This document shows, one piece after another, positions 6,252 to 10,220 of a stretch of DNA of 10,220 nt. Position numbers and translations under genes: made by a program. The stretch comes from Pseudomonadota bacterium (GTDB lineage: Bacteria > Pseudomonadota > Gammaproteobacteria > GCA-001735895): the NCBI GenBank assembly GCA_022545625.1, contig JACZQS010000011.1, positions 6,287 to 16,506 of the forward strand. Reading direction: 5' to 3'. Below the pieces are notes generated by a model. The model made no database searches. It was not told the origin of the DNA and saw only the letters and a program-made list of their open reading frames with translations. How positions within the stretch are numbered: position 1 is the stretch's first letter; each line of letters starts with the position of its first letter.

Positions 6252-7280
6252 ATGAACGAGGAACGCCTTATCAACCCGCAGGCAGATAGTGAAGAAAGTT
6301 CGCAGGAGCTGACACTGCGGCCGAAATTCCTGAATGATTTTATCGGTCAGCATGAAGTCCGTGAGCAGATGGAAATTTTTATTCAGGCCGCCAGAAATCG
6401 AAACGAAGCCCTCGATCACGTATTGATATTCGGTCCGCCGGGCCTCGGTAAAACCACGCTGTCGCATATAGTGGCAAATGAAATGCAGGTGGGTTTACGC
6501 CAGACATCGGGTCCGGTCATCGAAAAGCCCGGTGATCTGGCGGCGATATTGACCAATTTGGATGAGCACGACGTATTGTTTATCGATGAAATTCATCGCC
6601 TCAGCCCGGTGGTTGAGGAAATTCTCTATCCGGCGATGGAAGGTTATCAACTCGATATTATGATTGGTGACGGGCCTGCAGCGAGATCGATCAAACTCGA
6701 CCTGCCGCCATTTACCCTGGTAGGCGCTACCACTCGGGCCGGCTTGCTAACTTCTCCATTGCGTGATCGATTTGGCATCGTGCAACGACTCGAGTTTTAC
6801 TCCAGCGAAGACCTGGGCACGATTATTCTCCGGTCTGCCGCTTTGCTTGGTATTCAAATGGGCAAGGGTGGCGCCGAGGAGATAGCAAAGAGGTCACGCG
6901 GTACCCCGAGAATTGCCAATCGCTTGCTACGACGGGCCAGGGACTATGCCCAGGTAAAAGCCGATGGTGTCATCGATGTTGAAGTGGCAAACGCGGCGCT
7001 CGATATGCTCAAGGTGGATCAATCCGGTCTGGACCATATGGATAGGCGTTTGATTCTTTCGTTGATCGAGAAATTCGAGGGCGGGCCAGTGGGCGTCGAG
7101 AGTCTCGCGGCTACGATAGGTGAAGAACGGGGAACCATTGAAGACGTGATAGAACCCTATTTAATCCAGCAAGGATTTATGATGCGAACCCCGCGTGGTC
7201 GGGTGGTAACATCGCGGGCTTATTCGCATTTTGGGCTCAGTCGTACGGGTCAGAGTGAGAGATCTGTAGGCACATTTTAA
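6252..7280 (+). CDS. ruvB: Holliday junction branch-migration ATPase RuvB
   Basis: RuvB is the hexameric AAA+ motor that pumps DNA through the RuvA-bound junction. In the 342 residues, the leader TLRPKFLNDFIGQ (21-33) is the standard RuvB opening. Walker A is GPPGLGKTT (61-69), Walker B with its DEIH extension is LFIDEIHRL (109-117), sensor 1 is VGATTRAGLL (157-166), and the arginine-finger segment is PLRDRFG (169-175). RGTPRIANRLLRRARD in the lid provides sensor 2. The C-terminal winged helix includes GGPVGVESLAATIGEERGTIEDVIEPYL and the basic end GRVVTSRAY. The ATG at 6252 is the first start giving a normal N-terminus. An upstream ATG at 6244 opens only a three-codon frame (MTI) whose TGA overlaps the ruvB ATG. 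The gene closes the ruvCAB cluster, 32 bp before tolQ. Confidence 0.98.
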   Translation: MNEERLINPQADSEESSQELTLRPKFLNDFIGQHEVREQMEIFIQAARNRNEALDHVLIFGPPGLGKTTLSHIVANEMQVGLRQTSGPVIEKPGDLAAILTNLDEHDVLFIDEIHRLSPVVEEILYPAMEGYQLDIMIGDGPAARSIKLDLPPFTLVGATTRAGLLTSPLRDRFGIVQRLEFYSSEDLGTIILRSAALLGIQMGKGGAEEIAKRSRGTPRIANRLLRRARDYAQVKADGVIDVEVANAALDMLKVDQSGLDHMDRRLILSLIEKFEGGPVGVESLAATIGEERGTIEDVIEPYLIQQGFMMRTPRGRVVTSRAYSHFGLSRTGQSERSVGTF

Positions 7281-7312
7281 CTGCTCACCATTGATAAATA
7301 AGAAGATTTTAA

Positions 7313-7987
7313 ATGAATGATACTTCCCTGTTAGGCTTGGTTGCCAACGCCAGTATCCCTGTGCAACTGGTACTGGTGATCTTGCTGTTTGCGTCGATAT
7401 TTTCCTGGGCATTGATGTATGTCAAACGCGGCTATATCAAACAAGGCCAGGCCGAAGCCACGACCTTTGAAGGGCGCTTCTGGTCCGGAATCAATTTAAC
7501 CGATCTATTTGCGCAACTCAGTGGTCGCCAGGAAAAGCGTTTCGGCATGGAAGCAATATTCGAGAGCGGTTTTAGAGAATTTGCACGTGCCCGAAAAGCG
7601 GAATTAGACGACAGTTCAGTAGTGCGGTCGGCGCACCGAGCGATGAAAGTTGCAATGTCGCGCGAAGTAGAAATGCTGGATAGTAATCTATCGTTCCTCG
7701 CTACCGTTGGCTCGGTCAGCCCGTACGTCGGTCTATTTGGCACTGTCTGGGGCATAATGGAATCTTTTCGTGGTCTGGCTGGTGTGCAACAGGCAACCAT
7801 GGCAATGGTTGCCCCCGGTATCTCCGAAGCGCTGATCGCGACCGCGATGGGATTACTGGCAGCCATACCCGCTGTTATCGCCTATAACAAATTTGCCAAC
7901 GAAGTCGATTCGATGGTCATACGCTATGAAAATTTCCTCGAGGAATTTACCGGCATACTGCAACGCCAGGCCCAGGCACCCAGCTAG
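7313..7987 (+). CDS. tolQ: Tol-Pal system proton-channel protein TolQ
   Basis: TolQ, a MotA/ExbB-family protein, forms the pentameric inner-membrane stator around a TolR dimer. It converts proton flow into motion that drives TolA and supports outer-membrane constriction at division. Three membrane helices fit the family: about residues 15-37, 127-150 and 167-190. The large cytoplasmic domain between the first two contains SAHRAMKVAMSREVEMLDSNLSFLATVGSVSPYVGLFGTVWGIM, written here only as the location 106-149. The pore-lining threonines correspond to Thr144 (GLFGTVWG) and Thr177 (ALIATAMG). At 224 residues it is close to E. coli TolQ. A purine-rich AAGAAGA (7299-7305) precedes the ATG at 7313. 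No ybgC gene separates it from ruvB. The gap to tolR is an unusual 117 bp. Confidence 0.97.
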   Translation: MNDTSLLGLVANASIPVQLVLVILLFASIFSWALMYVKRGYIKQGQAEATTFEGRFWSGINLTDLFAQLSGRQEKRFGMEAIFESGFREFARARKAELDDSSVVRSAHRAMKVAMSREVEMLDSNLSFLATVGSVSPYVGLFGTVWGIMESFRGLAGVQQATMAMVAPGISEALIATAMGLLAAIPAVIAYNKFANEVDSMVIRYENFLEEFTGILQRQAQAPS

Positions 7988-8001
7988 TTTCGCGATGATT
8001 A

Positions 8002-8103
8002 ATGGATAATTCGATTCAGTATAGCGCTAGCGACCGGTTGCACAGCAGGTTGTCCATGGGAAAGCCATTAGCTTTGTTCGATATATGGTCCGGGCGCAGC
8101 TGA
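8002..8103 (+). CDS. Candidate small ORF (33 codons) filling the tolQ-tolR gap
   Basis: An ATG at 8002, 15 nt after the tolQ stop, opens a frame of 33 codons that ends at TGA 8101-8103, one base before the tolR ATG at 8105. The peptide starts MDNSIQYSASDRLHSRL and ends LFDIWSGRS. It has no membrane helix, signal peptide or motif I recognise. There is no clear Shine-Dalgarno sequence, though the near-contact with both neighbours would suit translational coupling. A random frame of this length stays open fairly often, so this may be chance. The gap also contains the palindrome TAGCGCTA (8023-8030) and a small hairpin, AAAGC/GCTTT (8061-8065 with 8071-8075), so a regulatory or relic non-coding spacer is an equal possibility. 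Confidence 0.25.
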   Translation: MDNSIQYSASDRLHSRLSMGKPLALFDIWSGRS

Positions 8104-8104
8104 G

Positions 8105-8536
8105 ATGGCGCGACCGAGTTCCTCACGGCGTAAATTTATAGCTGAAATCAACGTCGTTCCCTATATCGATGTAATGCTGGTACTACTGATTATTTTCATG
8201 ATTACTGCGCCGTTGATAAAACAGGGTGTCGATGTTGATTTACCGACAGCGCCTGCAAATCCGCTCGGTGTGGAAAGCCCCGAGCCCATCGTCATCAGCA
8301 TAGACAAAAATGGCAGCCTGTATTTGAGTATTAACCGTACACCGGATTCGAGCATTAGTGGCGATGAGCTGGTTGACCAGGTGCAATCGGCGTTGGCGAA
8401 ACAGCCTGAAAGACCGGTCATGGTGCGCGGCGATGCGAATGGACCATACCAGAACGTAGTCAGGACTTTAGTTTTATTGCAAAAGGCCAAAGTTGAATCG
8501 GTGGGGCTGGTAACTGAACCTGAGGACACAAACTAG
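8105..8536 (+). CDS. tolR: Tol-Pal system protein TolR
   Basis: TolR, an ExbD/TolR-family protein, is the rotating or moving dimer inside the TolQ pentamer and has a periplasmic domain thought to contact peptidoglycan. The 143 residues begin with a basic cytoplasmic segment (MARPSSSRRK), then EINVVPYIDVMLVLLIIFM (14-32), the single membrane helix. Asp22 matches the proton-carrying Asp23 of E. coli TolR. The periplasmic domain spans about 42-137 and ends in the conserved KVESVGLVTEP. The ATG at 8105 gives the standard MAR N-terminus. The stop TAG overlaps the tolA start codon by one base (TAGTG), so tolR and tolA translation are probably coupled. Confidence 0.97.
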   Translation: MARPSSSRRKFIAEINVVPYIDVMLVLLIIFMITAPLIKQGVDVDLPTAPANPLGVESPEPIVISIDKNGSLYLSINRTPDSSISGDELVDQVQSALAKQPERPVMVRGDANGPYQNVVRTLVLLQKAKVESVGLVTEPEDTN

Positions 8537-9468
8537 TGTTTTCCGAGTTACTCAAACACCCGAGAGCGATGGCTCTTTCGATAGGGTTTCACCTGGTATT
8601 AATCGCAGCAATTTTAATTAATTTTCATTTTAGCGATAACACAAACCTGGTAAAACAGGCGGATTTGGCAAAGACTGTAAAAGCTGAGATTATCGATCAG
8701 CAGCAACTCGACGCGCAAAAAAACAGGAAGAAAAAAGAGCAGGAAGCCAGGCGTAAACGCGAACTCGAAAAGCAAAACAAAGAAAAACAGGCGAAAGCTC
8801 GTGAAGCAGAAAAGAAACGTCAGCAGGCAGAACAGAAAAAACGTAAGATAGCGCTGCAGAAAAAGAAGCAGGAGGAAGCAAAGCGTATCGCCGAAGCGAA
8901 AACGCTGGCCGAACAAAAAAAGCAGCAGCAGGAAGCGTTGAAAAAACAGCAGGAAGTGAAAAAACAGGAAGAACAGAAAAAACAGCTGGCAGCGGAGAAA
9001 CAGAAAAAGTTAGCCGAGGAAAAACGTAAACGTGAAGAAAAAATTGCCAGGGAGGCAGAACAAAAACGTCTTGAAGCGGAAAGACTAAAGCAGGAGGCCG
9101 ACAAACGTCGGCTTGCAGAAGAAGAACAAAAACGCAGGCAGCAGGAGCTTGCTGAAAAGCTCAAGGCCGAAGAATCGCAACGTCGGCTGAACTCATTACG
9201 TGAAGCTTATAAGCTGGCAATTAAACAAAAAATCGAACGCAATTGGCGCCAACCACAGGGGATTACCGAAATGCCGGATTGTGAAGTGCGCGTGATACAG
9301 GGGCCCGGGGGTATCATCCTCGATGTCAGTTTCGGCGCCTGCCAGGGTGGAGCCAAAACTTACCGCTCGTCAATCGAAAATGCGGTTTTTAAGGCTGAGC
9401 CTTTACCTAAGCCGGGCGATCCTTCATTATTCGAGCGTGAATTGATCATCCTGTTTAACCCAAGTTAA
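8536..9468 (+). CDS. tolA: Tol-Pal system protein TolA
   Basis: TolA bridges the inner and outer membranes: it is moved by TolQR and binds TolB and Pal, and in other bacteria it is also hijacked by filamentous phages and colicins. The 310-residue protein has the usual three domains. Domain I (about 1-35) has one membrane helix with the Ser15-x-x-x-His19 pair (SIGFH), equivalent to the E. coli SxxxH that contacts TolQR. Domain II (about 45-225) is a long helical, Lys/Glu/Gln/Ala-rich rod spanning the periplasm. Domain III (about 226-310) is the globular TolB/Pal-binding end, with IERNWRQP, the cysteine pair Cys249 and Cys269, and PLPKPGDPSLFERELIILFNP. The GTG at 8536 is preferred because it gives the conserved N-terminal helix and has GAGGA (8522-8526) at good spacing inside tolR. 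Confidence 0.96.
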   Translation: MFSELLKHPRAMALSIGFHLVLIAAILINFHFSDNTNLVKQADLAKTVKAEIIDQQQLDAQKNRKKKEQEARRKRELEKQNKEKQAKAREAEKKRQQAEQKKRKIALQKKKQEEAKRIAEAKTLAEQKKQQQEALKKQQEVKKQEEQKKQLAAEKQKKLAEEKRKREEKIAREAEQKRLEAERLKQEADKRRLAEEEQKRRQQELAEKLKAEESQRRLNSLREAYKLAIKQKIERNWRQPQGITEMPDCEVRVIQGPGGIILDVSFGACQGGAKTYRSSIENAVFKAEPLPKPGDPSLFERELIILFNPS

Positions 9469-9483
9469 ATGTAAAATCATAAA

Positions 9484-9855
9484 ATGAAAGTACACAACAT
9501 GTATCCAGGTATTATATTATTTCTGACATTGATGTCGGCGAACGTCAATGCCGCCCTGACCATCGAAGTTACCCAGGGTGTCGAGGGTGCATTACCGATA
9601 GCAGTCGTGCCATTCGATACCTCCAGGCTGGAAACTGAACTGCCAGCAGACATAGCGGAGATTGTTGCTAATGACTTAAACCGAAGTGGCATCTTCAAAA
9701 CCATGGATCGACAGAAACTGCCGGCTCAACCGCATTACAGCACCCAGGTGATTTACCCCAAATGGCGTACTGCCGGTCAGGAGTACCTGGTAGTCGGTCG
9801 AATATTTCAGAAATCGTCAGGGCAATACGATATTCAGTTTCAACTGCTCGACGTG
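9484..9855 (+). CDS. tolB: Tol-Pal system protein TolB, N-terminal part only, cut by a sequence junction
   Basis: The first 124 codons are TolB: a signal peptide MKVHNMYPGIILFLTLMSAN ending at about VNA|ALTIEV, then the TolB N-terminal domain with GVEGALPIAVVPF (32-44), DIAEIVANDLNRSGIFKTMDR (56-76) and QYDIQFQLLDV (114-124). TolB is a periplasmic protein that binds Pal and the TolA C-terminal domain through its N-terminal region and beta-propeller. After LLDV the family expects an aromatic residue and further domain strands. Instead the frame runs into sequence with no TolB similarity and stops at 10162-10164. The beta-propeller, about 300 residues, is absent, as is the following pal. The frame from 9856 to 10164 looks like the shadow of the gene on the other strand. 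No Shine-Dalgarno motif precedes the ATG at 9484. ATG 9499 is a possible alternative start. Confidence 0.9.
9844..9855. other. Junction between tolB and unrelated sequence, with 12 bp shared by both frames
   Basis: CTGCTCGACGTG reads LLDV in the tolB frame, matching TolB, and on the other strand reads HVEQ, the natural continuation of the HELEH motif. Left of it only the TolB frame makes sense, right of it only the - strand protein does. A short identical stretch at a breakpoint is what a chimeric assembly join, or an illegitimate recombination through microhomology, would leave. Confidence 0.75.
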
Positions 9856-10220
9856 CTCAAGCTCATGCATGATGGCGTTAAACGATGCGCGGGAGTTCAT
9901 GATGTCGACCGGGCCCGGCATGTAGATGCTGTTGCCTATCGTGAAGGGCTTGCCGCTTATGGTGTCGATGTTCTCGACATAGCGGACCTCGTCGAGCTCA
10001 ACGTCTGGGAAGACGCCGTGAATGGCCCTTTTGAAATCCTCTGGAAGCTTCTTCCACGGGTCTGGATAGCAGAACTTTACACCCGGGGTCAAATCCTCTT
10101 TTACCAAGGGCTGGAACGTGGGCACCTTGACCACGACCGGAGGAAGAACGGCCATAAAGTATGAAATCGGCGGTATGAAGACCAGGGGCTTCGTAATCAA
10201 AGGTATGTTACACCATATGT
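9844..10220 (-). CDS. DUF4157-like putative metallopeptidase fragment, truncated at the junction
   Basis: The - strand frame is open from the window edge (10220) to the junction, so the 5' end lies outside or at the internal ATG at 10155-10153 (MAVLPPVVVKVP). Numbering from the TTG at 10200, the segment has GVFPDVELDEVRYVENID (62-79), PFTIGNSIYMPG (85-96) and AIMHELEHVEQ (109-119). The order 'F-T-x-G-N-x-I-Y' followed by a HExxH helix resembles DUF4157 domains, which have HELTHVVQQ-type motifs, so zinc binding by His112 and His116 with Glu113 catalytic is plausible. The rest of the protein after HVEQ is replaced by the reverse complement of tolB, and the frame ends by chance at 9817. All eight Glu codons before the junction are GAG and most Lys codons are AAG, unlike tolA, which uses mainly GAA and AAA. 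No signal peptide is evident. The family call is by motif only. Confidence 0.6.

Noticed and set aside
6244..6255. Three-codon ATG-ACG-ATA-TGA frame overlapping the ruvB start
   Set aside because: It is too short to judge and arises easily by chance. There is no ribosome-binding site before it.
8614..9164. Phe/Cys/Ser-rich - strand frames opposite tolA
   Set aside because: They are the complement of the Lys/Glu/Gln-rich TolA rod and have no independent support.
9856..10164. C-terminal continuation of the tolB frame to the TAA at 10162-10164
   Set aside because: It has no similarity to TolB, and the opposite strand over the same bases encodes a coherent HExxH protein, so this part is a shadow frame past a junction and not a TolB variant.
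1..10220. CRISPR array, tRNA or rRNA genes, transposase, defence or toxin-antitoxin genes
   Set aside because: No spaced direct repeats, no tRNA- or rRNA-like sequence and no such proteins were seen. The conserved genes fill almost the whole window.

Overview
The window is a stretch of bacterial chromosome, and every supported gene except a fragment at the far right end lies on the + strand. Gene content and protein sequences point to a gammaproteobacterium of moderate G+C: TatB, TatC, RuvC, RuvA, TolQ and TolR all resemble the Escherichia/Pseudomonas types, and ruvCAB runs directly into tolQRAB as in many gammaproteobacteria. The genus cannot be named from the sequence.

Layout. Positions 1-54 hold the tail of tatA. 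A 236-bp non-coding, inverted-repeat-bounded element (55-290) separates it from tatB and tatC, which complete the twin-arginine protein export system. Seven bases after tatC comes gpmI, the cofactor-independent phosphoglycerate mutase of glycolysis. An AT-rich gap leads to a Crp/Fnr-family regulator. A 182-bp gap with a hairpin and a TGTG/CACA dyad precedes yebC. Next come ruvC, ruvA and ruvB, the Holliday-junction resolvase and branch-migration motor, and then tolQ, tolR, tolA and the start of tolB. The Tol genes encode the proton-driven inner-membrane motor and periplasmic parts of the Tol-Pal system, which maintains the outer membrane during division. ybgC, often found between ruvB and tolQ, is absent.

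Right end. After about 124 codons tolB stops looking like TolB. From there to the window edge the opposite strand encodes a different protein: a DUF4157-like fragment ending at an HELEH zinc-peptidase motif, with GAG used for all eight glutamates before the join. The two reading frames share a 12-base stretch at the join (9844-9855). A chimeric assembly is the simplest reading, with rearrangement through microhomology as the alternative.

Other points of interest are a Lys/Arg-only TatB tail facing a very acidic TatC tail, a 33-codon reading frame that fills an unusually long tolQ-tolR gap, and the mobile-element-like repeat inside the tat operon. I found no tRNA, rRNA, CRISPR array, transposase, toxin-antitoxin or defence gene. 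Most of the window is conserved housekeeping DNA, and I see no convincing new multi-gene system.
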